From assembly GCF_014692875.1 (NCBI RefSeq), contig NZ_CP061171.1, positions 5,146,001 through 5,210,000 on the forward strand: 64,000 nucleotides of DNA. Direction: 5' to 3'. Shown in pieces: positions 8,583 to 17,489 of this stretch (position 1 is its first letter; each line of letters starts with the position of its first letter). The position numbers and the translations under genes were made by a program. The notes beneath the pieces were generated by a model. The model saw only the letters and a list, made by a program, of their open reading frames with translations, made no database searches and was not told the origin of the DNA. This DNA comes from Pedobacter riviphilus (GTDB lineage Bacteria; Bacteroidota; Bacteroidia; Sphingobacteriales; Sphingobacteriaceae).

Positions 8583-9347
8583 ATGTCTAAACCCTATTAT
8601 CTTTTGGAGTTTTCTGTATCTGCATGTAGGTTTATTGTTGAAATTAACGACCTCGAAGTACTGAATCTGTCTGTTGAAGATGGGATGAGCAGCATGCTGC
8701 CACTTAATCATGGCATTTTTAAATCTGGAAATCAGAAAGTAAAGATCACCTTAGAGTCGCTCGAAGAAGGAGTTTTTAATCTAGAACCAAGTACTAGCTT
8801 TAAAATTATCGAATATAGTGCTGGCCATACCCTAGAATTTAAGAACGATATAAAGGCCTTTACCCCTGATTTTAAAGATAATGGCAAGAAACATTCGTAC
8901 GAAGCTCAAACTAGCTTTAATTCGGTAATGCCATATCAGATTGAATCCTGGACAGAAGGGGTCAATTTAACAGATATCAATAAGCTAGAAGAGAGACTAG
9001 ACAATTTTTATGCAACTGTTAAATCGATCTTTAAAAGAAAAGAGTATGTTAAAATAAGAGAAATCTTTTCTAAAAAAGAGAACAACATTGCATCTATGAT
9101 GTACCTTAATCAGGAGCAATCAGAGGCCCGCTTAAATTCGATATTTCAGGATATGGAAAATGGCTTTGAGTTTGATGACAGCATCGTAGCAATACCTTAT
9201 TTTCTAAAAAATGGAAAAGTTGTTTCATTTAGGAATCCATTGGGAAGTCCGGCAATCAAATTGGTGAATCCAGAATTGGGAGAAGAAATATATGTAGAGT
9301 TGAACGTGATGATGGATAAGTCAAAAATGGCTTTTGAAGTAATCTGA
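8583..9347 (+). CDS. hypothetical protein of the T6SS island
   Basis: A 254-residue protein, no signal peptide, starting 2 bp after the preceding stop and so translationally coupled to it. I do not recognise the family. The first half is beta-rich (YYLLEFSVSACRFIVEIN, SGNQKVKITLESLEEG), the second half helical and charged (LEERLDNFYATVKSIFKRK, EQSEARLNSIFQDMENG). The coupling to the effector/lipoprotein gene suggests it belongs to the same toxin cassette, as adaptor or second immunity factor; this is inference. About 190 bp without features follow before the next cassette. Confidence 0.7.
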   Translation: MSKPYYLLEFSVSACRFIVEINDLEVLNLSVEDGMSSMLPLNHGIFKSGNQKVKITLESLEEGVFNLEPSTSFKIIEYSAGHTLEFKNDIKAFTPDFKDNGKKHSYEAQTSFNSVMPYQIESWTEGVNLTDINKLEERLDNFYATVKSIFKRKEYVKIREIFSKKENNIASMMYLNQEQSEARLNSIFQDMENGFEFDDSIVAIPYFLKNGKVVSFRNPLGSPAIKLVNPELGEEIYVELNVMMDKSKMAFEVI

Positions 9348-9536
9348 TCTCTTGTTATAGTTATAATCTGTAGGCAGGCAAATTAGCGATCTCAAATTAT
9401 TATAAGCGGTATTAAAATGCCGGAGTATGCTGATTTAAATAAGAATAACGGTTTGATGCTTGAAAGCTAATAACCCCTAGTGTTAAATGTTGAAGGAGTT
9501 CAAGCATTTATTTAAATAGCTTGCACATAATGGTAA

Positions 9537-10514
9537 ATGAGTTTTATGTCAAATGTTAAGTTCGGTGATTATCAACCAAAGGATGAGCCTAAAGATACCT
9601 TACAATACGTTTATTATACACGTGAGGGAGAATATCTTGGAGGGATTGCAGGGAGTGCTAAAATATTTACAACAACCAAAGAGAAATATGATCAGGCTGT
9701 AGCTGCAAAAAGTTGGGAACCTTTAAATGTAGATCTGGTTAAGTATGATGGTAAAGCACTCTCACATTCAGATTTTCGTTACATTGCCTACATCGTGAGT
9801 CATGAATCGGGTAATGCCGATATAAAAGAACTCAGATGTGTAGCCTTTACCAGCCGTAATAGGGCTGTTTCTACCAAAAAAACATGGCGCTCACTACTTG
9901 CTTCAGGTTACTCTTCTGTACCAAATAAGAAAGAACTACCGGATAAAAATGATGAAAAATCAAAACTGGCTAGATATGCTGTACTAGATGTTTGTTTCGG
10001 CGTAAAAGATATTACAGATGGAGCCGAATTTTGGGATGGAACTGATTTTCTAGCGTGGGGCAATTCGGAAACAAATCCCTACAATAAACTGGGACAGAAT
10101 AAATTCGATGAATATAAATTTGTGGAAATTCCGAAGGCAATTTACGACGATTTTGTAGCTGCTAACGGAACATCAGCAAGGTACAAAGACAAAGGTAATC
10201 ATGATGAAAATGCAGATCAGGGCACGCACGAGCACCTTAAAAAGAAAGTTAAAAAGCCAGTGCTGGGACCAGATGGCAAACAGTTAAAAGGTGCTGATGG
10301 TAAACCACAGTTTAAGGAAGTTGAAGTGCCTGATAGAATTAAATATGACATTCCATCAGCCGATTTTGAAGATCAGCAATATTGGGGCAGCGGAAACTTT
10401 TATTACGATACCAATGTGAAAACCACGAATGGTATTTCTGCAACCATTACTGCTGGAAAAAGTATTTTTTGGAAAATAACGCCAACCCGTTTAACAGCTG
10501 CAACAACAAAATAA
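9537..10514 (+). CDS. candidate T6SS effector, SleB-like cell wall hydrolase
   Basis: A 325-residue protein without signal peptide. Residues about 80-115 (YIAYIVSHESGNADIKELRC followed by VAFTSRNRA) resemble the catalytic core of cell-wall hydrolases of the SleB/lytic transglycosylase type, where a glutamate early in a helix is followed about 15-20 residues later by an A-x-x-x-x-N-R signature. A later block (DGAEFWDGTDFLAWG) and a lysine-rich linker (LKKKVKKPVLGPDGKQLKG) follow. The next gene, 2 bp downstream, codes for a protein with a signal peptide, as expected for periplasmic immunity. The enzymatic call is motif-based inference; the effector role comes from context. A second possible start lies three codons on. 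Confidence 0.6.
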   Translation: MSFMSNVKFGDYQPKDEPKDTLQYVYYTREGEYLGGIAGSAKIFTTTKEKYDQAVAAKSWEPLNVDLVKYDGKALSHSDFRYIAYIVSHESGNADIKELRCVAFTSRNRAVSTKKTWRSLLASGYSSVPNKKELPDKNDEKSKLARYAVLDVCFGVKDITDGAEFWDGTDFLAWGNSETNPYNKLGQNKFDEYKFVEIPKAIYDDFVAANGTSARYKDKGNHDENADQGTHEHLKKKVKKPVLGPDGKQLKGADGKPQFKEVEVPDRIKYDIPSADFEDQQYWGSGNFYYDTNVKTTNGISATITAGKSIFWKITPTRLTAATTK

Positions 10515-10516
10515 AT

Positions 10517-11449
10517 ATGAACAAACTGATATCTTCCATTATTCTCCATTTTTTGCTTGTATGTAGTGTAATGGCTCAACAGCCGCAAAAACCGGCAGCG
10601 ATTTGTAATGGAATTTTACTAACTCGATTGACAGAGGTCAAATCTGAGGGAGAGGAAGAAAAGGATACGAGTAAAATCCTATATGTACAAAATAGTTTAA
10701 AAGATAGCCTGTTCGTATATAAAATAGCAGATGGCATACTCTCTGAAGCGACCGCCTATAGCTTATCTGGCGATAGTAAGGGTCTTTACCTGCATGCTAA
10801 ATCCATATTAAATGGCGAAAGAAGTATTGAGCCGTTAAAGATTACCTTTTCCGATTCAAAACATACCTTACTTGTTAATCAAGATGAGTATAGATTATTT
10901 CCTGAGTTTTATGCCAAGGTTAAACAGCAGGTAGGTATGAAACATTCCATCCTTAGCCTTTTCAATCTTTTGGAAGACTACTTAGAAGATTATTCCATCA
11001 GGGATATTTATATGCCTTTATTATCCAATAATAACGAACAATGGGGGAAAAGCATTTTGGAATCCAAAATTATTACAAAGCGAAGCCAATCTGATCTTAA
11101 GGATATCTGGAGTTATAAGTATCAGTACAACCGTTCAGGTAAATTGGAATTAGTTAAGGGAACATCGGCAGATGAAATACATTTTAGTAAAAAAATGAGT
11201 TACCTTAATCCACGCTTGATTGAAATGAGCATTTATCGAAATACCGAAGACCGGCAGATTATATCCCGTAAAGCAACCTACAATCCTTTAAAACTTAACC
11301 TGCTCAAATTAACAGATCATGTTGAAATAACGGGAAAAGATACAGCGGTAATAATAACTACAACCATCAGCAGGAAAATTATAGGAAAACTAAAATCCTT
11401 GCGGATGTCGCAAGCTGAGATAATCAGGTTGGTAACTTTAAATAAATAG
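10517..11449 (+). CDS. secreted protein, candidate immunity partner of the SleB-like effector
   Basis: Chosen start at 10517, 2 bp after the upstream stop, because the protein then begins with a clear signal peptide (MNKLISSIILHFLLVCSVMA, cut after MAQ). A longer in-frame ORF from 10382 would overlap the upstream gene by 130 bp and bury the signal. The mature protein, about 290 residues, is periplasmic or outer-membrane associated and has no family I recognise. Tight coupling to a putative wall hydrolase suggests immunity. A 344-bp intergenic region follows. Confidence 0.7.
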   Translation: MNKLISSIILHFLLVCSVMAQQPQKPAAICNGILLTRLTEVKSEGEEEKDTSKILYVQNSLKDSLFVYKIADGILSEATAYSLSGDSKGLYLHAKSILNGERSIEPLKITFSDSKHTLLVNQDEYRLFPEFYAKVKQQVGMKHSILSLFNLLEDYLEDYSIRDIYMPLLSNNNEQWGKSILESKIITKRSQSDLKDIWSYKYQYNRSGKLELVKGTSADEIHFSKKMSYLNPRLIEMSIYRNTEDRQIISRKATYNPLKLNLLKLTDHVEITGKDTAVIITTTISRKIIGKLKSLRMSQAEIIRLVTLNK

Positions 11450-11793
11450 TTAGTTAAAATTTCATAGCAAGCTGGTAAATAATCAATTCAAAAGTTTAGT
11501 GCATTACCAATAATACTATTGTCGCAAAATGTAACATCTTGTCCGGAAATACTACAATATTTTAGGTTATTGTTTGTAGTAAAAATCAGACTTCAGTTTT
11601 TTTAAAAAAAATACATTTTTTTCTTTTGTTGAAATCTGCATTTACATCACTTTTGACCGTGTTTTTTGGAAATGGCCTGGCTGTTATTCTTTTAAAATGA
11701 GCTACATACACAATAATTGGCTTAATTATTGGTTTATATACAATGTAGCGGAGGCTACATAAATCAATTTTTTAACCTTAAAATTTTAAAACT
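11450..11793 (+). promoter_or_regulatory. long leader/promoter region of tssD pair 2 with hairpins
   Basis: This gap holds no ORF. Near its 3' end lie an AT-rich inverted repeat (AATAATT..AATTATT around 11712-11730) and a perfect 7-bp hairpin ATGTAGC-GGAG-GCTACAT at 11743-11760, 33 bp before the tssD start. Such structure directly upstream of a highly expressed tube gene is likely part of the promoter or a stabilising leader. No convincing TAnnTTTG box was found, so the promoter itself is unplaced. Confidence 0.45.
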
Positions 11794-12189
11794 ATGGCTT
11801 TCAAAGCTAGATTAAACTTTTCAGGCAAGGAGTACGATGTGCTTCATTGTGCCTATGCGTTAAACCGTGATGTAGATGCTAAGGGAAGACCTTCTTCCGG
11901 AGTTTACGGCGGTACCATCGACATTGAGATCGAATCAACCGAAGACACCTCAATTATCGAGGCGATGGTAAACAACCAGTACAAACCTATTACAGGAACC
12001 CTTCTGATCAAAAAAACAGAGGAAGATGCCAAAATGAAAGAAGTTAACTTCGAGGATGGCTACATTGTTAAGTATTCCGAAGGGATCAACATTGTAGGCG
12101 ATCATCCGATGACGCTTAAGTTCCAGATTTCAGCGAGGAAGCTTAAATTAGGCAATGCCGAGCACCTTAACGACTGGCCTAAAGCCTAG
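11794..12189 (+). CDS. tssD: T6SS tube protein Hcp/TssD, first copy of pair 2
   Basis: A complete 131-residue TssD-family tube protein (MAFKARLNFSGKEYDVLHCA), full family length. Its last 83 residues are identical to the truncated gene at the window start, so the two loci share the same pair of tube genes. It lies behind a 344-bp leader with hairpins and 99 bp before its paralogue at 12289, with which it shares the NRDVDAKGRPSSGVYGGTI block. It forms the inner tube of the T6SS and may carry small cargo; which of the two Hcp types pairs with which effector is unknown. Confidence 0.95.
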   Translation: MAFKARLNFSGKEYDVLHCAYALNRDVDAKGRPSSGVYGGTIDIEIESTEDTSIIEAMVNNQYKPITGTLLIKKTEEDAKMKEVNFEDGYIVKYSEGINIVGDHPMTLKFQISARKLKLGNAEHLNDWPKA

Positions 12190-12288
12190 TTGGGTATAAG
12201 GCGTAAGGTTAGGGATATTTAAACGCCTGACGCCATGTGCTCTGCTCTAAACTCATTTCATTTTCAAAAACATTAAAACTTTACTACA

Positions 12289-12684
12289 ATGGCATTCAAA
12301 ACCCGTTTAAACTTAGGATCAAAAGAATTTGATGTACTACAGTGCAGCTTTTCATTAAATAGAGATGTTGACGCAAAAGGCCGTCCTTCATCAGGTGTTT
12401 ATGGTGGCACCATCCATATCGAAATCGAATCAACCGAAGATACTTCGGTAATCGAATCGATGGTTAACAACCAGTATAAACCACTTTCAGGTAACATCGT
12501 TTTCAAAAAAGGCGAAGAAGATGCAAAAATGAAAGAGCTTTCTTTTGAAGATGGCTACATTATTCAATACAACGAGGGTATTGCTGTAAACGATAATACA
12601 CCTATGACATTAAGTTTCGTGGTATCGGCCCGTAAGCTAAAGCTGGGCAACGCAGAACACGAAAACGATTGGCCTAAGGCCTAA
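12289..12684 (+). CDS. tssD: T6SS tube protein Hcp/TssD, second copy of pair 2
   Basis: 131 residues, the same protein as encoded at 353-748; the DNA differs at only a few silent positions. The near-identity between the two loci stops right at the stop codon, where the downstream sequences become unrelated. A strong hairpin (12693-12739) ends the tube transcript before the muramidase gene. Confidence 0.95.
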   Translation: MAFKTRLNLGSKEFDVLQCSFSLNRDVDAKGRPSSGVYGGTIHIEIESTEDTSVIESMVNNQYKPLSGNIVFKKGEEDAKMKELSFEDGYIIQYNEGIAVNDNTPMTLSFVVSARKLKLGNAEHENDWPKA

Positions 12685-12692
12685 TTCGATCT

Positions 12693-12739
12693 AAATCGTT
12701 ATTGGTTTCCGGCAAGGCTGGTGCTAATAACGATTTTTT
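12693..12739 (+). terminator. hairpin terminator after tssD pair 2
   Basis: An 11-bp perfect stem (AAATCGTTATT / AATAACGATTT) with a 22-base loop followed by T residues, 9 bp after the tssD stop. It is unrelated in sequence to the terminator after pair 1. Confidence 0.75.
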
Positions 12740-12768
12740 GTTTTGGGGCGTGATTAAAAGAGCTACCT

Positions 12769-13488
12769 ATGGCTACCGATTTAGAATACATTAACCTGTT
12801 TAATCATTGTATAATTTCTCCGTTAAAATCTGCAGAGATCAACCGTATTATTGACAATAAAATATTAAACAATAAGTCAAGATATCAGGCGGTAAGAAAT
12901 AAACTACTTAATTTGACCGAATATACTTATCGCAGTACCTGCTTTTTAACTAAACCGGAAGACAGTTTTCTCAAAAAGAATCCGAAAATTGAAAATGGTT
13001 TTTTCAGCAGGTTATTTTCAGATGCAGGCCTTTATTCTGAAACTACTGGTATACCATGGTATTTTATTGCATGTGTCCATTATAGGGAAAGCAATTCCAA
13101 TTTTACCAAGCACCTGCACAATGGCGACCCATTAAGCGGTTTTACCAGGCAGCACCCTGCAAACCGGCCTAAAATTAATCACGGTCCACCATTTACTTTT
13201 GAGGAAAGTGCTGTTGATGCCCTGAAGTTACGTGGTTTGGATAAAGAAACCGTTTGGTCATTACCTAAAGTTTTACTGCGTTTAGAGCAATATAACGGTA
13301 TAGCGAAAGCTTATCAAAGTAATAACATCAACTCGCCATATCTGTGGGGTGGCTCTAACCTCTATACTAAAGGAGGTTTTCCAAGGGATCATGTTTTTAG
13401 CGTTGATTATGTAAATAAGCAGATTGGAACAGCTGTTATTTTAAAGGCAATGGAAAATAGGGGAATAATCAATATACCGAGGCAGTAA
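12769..13488 (+). CDS. lysozyme-like muramidase, candidate T6SS effector
   Basis: A 239-residue soluble protein without signal peptide. Residues 94-135 carry a lysozyme/transglycosylase-like active-site block: IPWYFIACVHYRES with the likely catalytic Glu107, then KHLHNGDPLSGFTRQHPANRP, a signature seen in a peptidoglycan hydrolase family of bacteria and phages. Later parts (LRLEQYNGIAKAY, SPYLWGGSNLYTKGGF) match the same fold. Lack of a signal peptide plus a lipoprotein gene 1 bp downstream fits a T6SS-delivered wall enzyme with its immunity protein. Hydrolase call is good; the exact bond cut is not known. Confidence 0.8.
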   Translation: MATDLEYINLFNHCIISPLKSAEINRIIDNKILNNKSRYQAVRNKLLNLTEYTYRSTCFLTKPEDSFLKKNPKIENGFFSRLFSDAGLYSETTGIPWYFIACVHYRESNSNFTKHLHNGDPLSGFTRQHPANRPKINHGPPFTFEESAVDALKLRGLDKETVWSLPKVLLRLEQYNGIAKAYQSNNINSPYLWGGSNLYTKGGFPRDHVFSVDYVNKQIGTAVILKAMENRGIINIPRQ

Positions 13489-13489
13489 T

Positions 13490-14335
13490 ATGAAAGTATC
13501 AGGCATCTTATTTTTTTCTCTGGCTTTTCTGCTGTTTTCTTGCGGGGCGAAGCATGATAAGCAGCAACTTGTAGGAGCCAAAGACACGGCTATTGTTACA
13601 AATCCAAAATTAGACTCAGTTCCTGCCGAAATACATACGCTCGAAAATCTGGCGACCCATATGATGGATTCAGGAGAAGGTTATAGGAATGATGGTAGTA
13701 CAAAGGCTGAGCAGGTATTTATAAAAGCATTTATTGAAGCCTTAAAAAAGCCAGGGGCATTTGAAACCAACTTCGCCAGCTTAAAAAAACACGATATTCA
13801 AGTGCTCACTGCAGATGATGGCAGACTTAGGATATTTTATTGGCTTTCTCCCTATTCAGGCTCTATGTGGCATGTACAAAATATTATTCAATATAAGGAT
13901 GAAAATAATGCATTAACAGCCCTTTCATTTAACAATCTTTATGAGGATAAAGATGACGACGGCAGTCCTACTCCTTTTTTTGATCACATTTACGCGTTGA
14001 ATACATCTCCCCAAAAAACCTATCTCTTTATCGGGTACGGACAAATGAGTGGCACCGAACCATATACAGCAAGCCATACGCTGGTGATTGACCATGCGAA
14101 ATTTAGTATCAATAAAGCATTATTCAAAATAGGCAAAGTGGTTAAAACACAATTATTCGCATCTGCAGAACTTAAGGAAGATCAGGATAAAGAAAAGCTA
14201 TTGGCCGAGTTGGCTATAACCTATAATTCCAAAGATAAGACCATTAGTTATCCCGAGGTAAATGAAACAAAAAACGGTTCGGTTCTTACTGGAAAAAGAA
14301 ACGTTTTAATCTTTCGTGATGGAATGTTCAAGTAG
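13490..14335 (+). CDS. lipoprotein, candidate immunity to the muramidase
   Basis: 281 residues with a lipoprotein signal (MKVSGILFFSLAFLLFSC, cysteine at 18) followed by a polar linker and an unassigned mature domain. It starts 1 bp after the muramidase stop, so the pair is translationally coupled. A periplasmic lipoprotein next to a leaderless muramidase is the classical effector/immunity layout. The family is not recognised, so immunity is inferred from position and export signal. Confidence 0.75.
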   Translation: MKVSGILFFSLAFLLFSCGAKHDKQQLVGAKDTAIVTNPKLDSVPAEIHTLENLATHMMDSGEGYRNDGSTKAEQVFIKAFIEALKKPGAFETNFASLKKHDIQVLTADDGRLRIFYWLSPYSGSMWHVQNIIQYKDENNALTALSFNNLYEDKDDDGSPTPFFDHIYALNTSPQKTYLFIGYGQMSGTEPYTASHTLVIDHAKFSINKALFKIGKVVKTQLFASAELKEDQDKEKLLAELAITYNSKDKTISYPEVNETKNGSVLTGKRNVLIFRDGMFK

Positions 14336-14358
14336 GCACAAACTATTATTTAGTTGAT

Positions 14359-16176
14359 ATGGAAAAGAAATTAATCACTGAAATTAACATAGAAAATAAG
14401 GCAATTACCCATTTTGCCTCATTTAGTTTAAAACAGGCTTTTAATGCTCATCATTATTTCGAGCTGCGGTTTAACCACGATCAGATGGGCGCTCCTGGCA
14501 TGATCAGTCTGAATGACAGTCGCGATTTTGTAGGTAAAACCTTAACCGCATCATTTGGATATGATGCTGGTAGTTTGCAAGGCTTTGCTGGTCTGGTAAC
14601 CAAAGTAGAGCTCGCGCAAAGCCATGGGTATCATGGCGTGTTGATTGTGAGTGGTTACAGCCCAACCATTCTGATCGATCGGGGACCAGATTTAGGTTCT
14701 TATCTCGATAAGGATTTGAATACTATTGTAAATCTTGCTACCTCAGATGTACCTTCAAACGATATTAAAATTGTGGCCAACGCAGCCAGAAAAGAGCCTA
14801 TTGATTATTTGATCCAATATAGGGAAAGTGATTTTGATTTTCTGAACAGGCTTTCAGGCGAATACCATGAGTGGTTTTACTATGATGGTAAACAACTTAA
14901 TTTTGGTAAACCAGATGACCAGAAAGAAGTTGCCCTGATTTACGGTCGCGATGTACAGAATCTACAATATGCAATGGAAATTGCACCGATCAAGAATAAA
15001 CGTTTTGCCTATAACCCAAAACAGGATGAGATGCTACAGAGCGAAAGTAGTGGGCAGGGCAATGGATCGCCTGATCTGATGCACGCCATACAAGTTTCTA
15101 ACGCGATGTATAGCAAAACCTTCAATCAACCATCTCTTATCCGGGTAGACAATAGCAATGATATTAAAAACCATGTTCAAAACGAAGAAAAGGCACACAT
15201 CAGCAATTTATTGAAGGTAAATGCAAGCGGAGACAATGCTGCTTTGAGCATTGGCAGTATCGCCGAAATTATGATGAGCGTGAGAAAAGAACTCTCCTTC
15301 TCTACAGAAAGCATGGGCAAGTTTCTGATTACCAGTATCAATCATGATATTGATGGCACAGGTAAATATTATAACACTTTCGAAGGTGTGGTAGCGACAA
15401 CAGAGCGTATTTTGGTAAAAAACTACAGTAAGCCAAGCCCAGATATGCAGCTGGCAGATGTAATAGACAATGCAGATCCGCAGGGGCAGGGCCGTATCAA
15501 AGTGAAATTTAAGTGGGAATGTAAAACCAATGATGTAACGGAGTGGCTGCGGGTAATTACGCCAGATGCCGGAAGCAGCGATAAAGTGAGCAAAAACAGG
15601 GGTTTTGTGTTTATCCCCGAAATCGGCGATCAGGTAGCTTTAACTTTCGAAGAAGGCAATATTGCCAGGCCAATTGTACTGGGCTCGGTATTTCATGGCA
15701 AAAGTGGAAGCGGTGGCAGTGCCAGCAATAATAGCAAAAGTTTAACTTCTAAAAGCGGACATACCCTAACCATGGATGACGGTGCAGGTATGGTAATGAA
15801 AGATAAGGACAGCAATTTTATCGAGCTTGATGGGGCTGGTAAAGCAGTTTTCGAAACCAAAGAATCGATCCTGATTACATGTGGGGAGAGCAGCATTTTT
15901 ATGGATAAAACAGGAAAGATCATCATTAAAGGGAAGGATATTTTAACACTTGGAGAAAACATCGGAAATTCTGCTACAACCAGTATTGGCATAGGTGTGG
16001 GGCCAGAAGATGGAACACCAACTTCTGGTATTGGGATAGAATCACAAACCTTGGATATTGGTACTAAAACGCTTTCGATGAGTGGCGAAACAGAGGCCAA
16101 TCTGGCTTCGAAAAAGATTAATGTGGGAGGCGAAAGTGAGACAAATATCAGCAGTGGAAAGATTAATCTAAACTAA
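14359..16176 (+). CDS. vgrG: T6SS spike protein VgrG (TssI), module 2
   Basis: 605 residues, paralogue of the VgrG at 1096. The gp27-like base spans about 1-370, the OB fold starts at about 373 (DPQGQGRIKVKFKWE), and a beta-helical needle follows (SGHTLTMDDGAGMVMKDKD, later FMDKTGKIIIKGKDILTLG). The last 100 residues, rich in glycine, serine and threonine, differ fully from VgrG 1. The base is conserved with its paralogue and the tip is not, which is expected if the tip decides which cargo binds. The TPR and PAAR-Rhs genes follow at once. Confidence 0.95.
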   Translation: MEKKLITEINIENKAITHFASFSLKQAFNAHHYFELRFNHDQMGAPGMISLNDSRDFVGKTLTASFGYDAGSLQGFAGLVTKVELAQSHGYHGVLIVSGYSPTILIDRGPDLGSYLDKDLNTIVNLATSDVPSNDIKIVANAARKEPIDYLIQYRESDFDFLNRLSGEYHEWFYYDGKQLNFGKPDDQKEVALIYGRDVQNLQYAMEIAPIKNKRFAYNPKQDEMLQSESSGQGNGSPDLMHAIQVSNAMYSKTFNQPSLIRVDNSNDIKNHVQNEEKAHISNLLKVNASGDNAALSIGSIAEIMMSVRKELSFSTESMGKFLITSINHDIDGTGKYYNTFEGVVATTERILVKNYSKPSPDMQLADVIDNADPQGQGRIKVKFKWECKTNDVTEWLRVITPDAGSSDKVSKNRGFVFIPEIGDQVALTFEEGNIARPIVLGSVFHGKSGSGGSASNNSKSLTSKSGHTLTMDDGAGMVMKDKDSNFIELDGAGKAVFETKESILITCGESSIFMDKTGKIIIKGKDILTLGENIGNSATTSIGIGVGPEDGTPTSGIGIESQTLDIGTKTLSMSGETEANLASKKINVGGESETNISSGKINLN

Positions 16177-16194
16177 TTTCGACCCTAAAGTTCA

Positions 16195-17478
16195 ATGAAT
16201 CCGATACAACTGGAACTGTTTAAAATAGATAAACAATGGCAACAAGTAGTAAGGCAACATCCATCAGAAACCCTGTTTTTATGCCTTGGAGAGCGGCATG
16301 AGGTAAACCTATTTGAATCATATTTTAAATACCAATTAACAGAAGAAAGCAGAACCAATGATATGTTTCTGCTCCATTATCAGGAGTTCCAGAACAAAAA
16401 TGATTACGGTAGAAGTTTGGTTAAAGAATGGAAAGAGATTTTTGACTTATGGCAGAAGGATACAAAGGCTGGTGTTGTTTGGGATGTTGAAACAGGTGAA
16501 GGGGATAAAAATTATAAAACCGATGCTTATTTCCCTGTTAGGGCTTTAGTACGGTTGTGCAATCTCTACCCCGATTTAAAATTAAAGAAGATATATGTTC
16601 AACTGGCACCAACTTCCATCCATGATGTAGCTGGGCTATCTGAATGGATTAACGAATGGTGCAGCTGTATTAAAGCATTTGATAATCATGATATTAAACT
16701 GGTTTATACCGAGCACCATATACATCGTACTTTAAAAAAATTAAAACAGGGAACCGAATTCAGGATCAATATTGACGTTAGCCAGTTGATGCAGAATGCC
16801 GCGGCACACACCAACCGAGAGAAGAATGATCCTGAAGCCGATTACCAGCAGCAGATACTGATTGCCAGTAATTATTTAAGTAAAGGCAAACACGAGCAGG
16901 CCAATGCAATTCTGGAACGGGCAATTGTTATCGCTCAAAAACAAGGACTGCATGAAGCAGTAGTGGCCGCAAGGATTATGCTCGCACAGAGTTTAGCTGT
17001 AAAAAACAAAAAAAACGAAGCACGTCAACAATACGAAATGGCATTGGCCCGTGCAGGAGCAAATACGCTGTTGAGTGCACATATCCACATGAGCTATGGT
17101 AGTTTCTTACTGGCGCATTCGGGTAAAGATGAGGCTAAAAAGTATTTTGAAAAGGCAATTAAAATAGCAGAAATTATAGAGAACGATTTTATAGCAATGG
17201 AATGTACCCGATTGCTCGGGCAGCTTTCTGATAGTAAAATAACAGGCTCTGCAAAAGCAATGGGTTATTATTTGAGGTGTTTAGAAATTGCCCGGAAAAT
17301 GCCGATTGAAAAACGGCGACAAAGTTCGATGGCTTATACCGCATCGATCATGTTAAAAAAATATGGAGAAGAAAGTCCAGAAGGTAAAAAACTAGATAGG
17401 GATATGCAGCAGGATTATGGAGAAGACTGGAAGTCGATGGCAGAAGTGCCAAAAAATCATGCTAATCCTTTATCGTAA
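16195..17478 (+). CDS. TPR-containing protein between vgrG and rhs, candidate effector-loading adaptor
   Basis: 427 residues, no signal peptide. Residues about 1-200 form an unassigned alpha/beta domain (ETLFLCLGERHEVNLFESYF, LKKIYVQLAPTSIHDVAGL). Residues about 215-370 are tetratricopeptide repeats (ASNYLSKGKHEQANAILERA, LAQSLAVKNKKNEARQQYEM, YGSFLLAHSGKDEAKKYFEK). It sits 18 bp after vgrG and 11 bp before the PAAR-Rhs gene, the place where proteobacterial systems keep DUF4123 or Eag (DUF1795) loading chaperones, neither of which is present here. I infer an analogous adaptor role; the TPR assignment itself is firm. Confidence 0.8.
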   Translation: MNPIQLELFKIDKQWQQVVRQHPSETLFLCLGERHEVNLFESYFKYQLTEESRTNDMFLLHYQEFQNKNDYGRSLVKEWKEIFDLWQKDTKAGVVWDVETGEGDKNYKTDAYFPVRALVRLCNLYPDLKLKKIYVQLAPTSIHDVAGLSEWINEWCSCIKAFDNHDIKLVYTEHHIHRTLKKLKQGTEFRINIDVSQLMQNAAAHTNREKNDPEADYQQQILIASNYLSKGKHEQANAILERAIVIAQKQGLHEAVVAARIMLAQSLAVKNKKNEARQQYEMALARAGANTLLSAHIHMSYGSFLLAHSGKDEAKKYFEKAIKIAEIIENDFIAMECTRLLGQLSDSKITGSAKAMGYYLRCLEIARKMPIEKRRQSSMAYTASIMLKKYGEESPEGKKLDRDMQQDYGEDWKSMAEVPKNHANPLS

Positions 17479-17489
17479 AAAATATACGG

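Noticed and set aside
10382..10516. Upstream extension of the candidate immunity gene
   Set aside because: It overlaps the effector gene by 130 bp and hides a clear signal peptide that begins at 10517.
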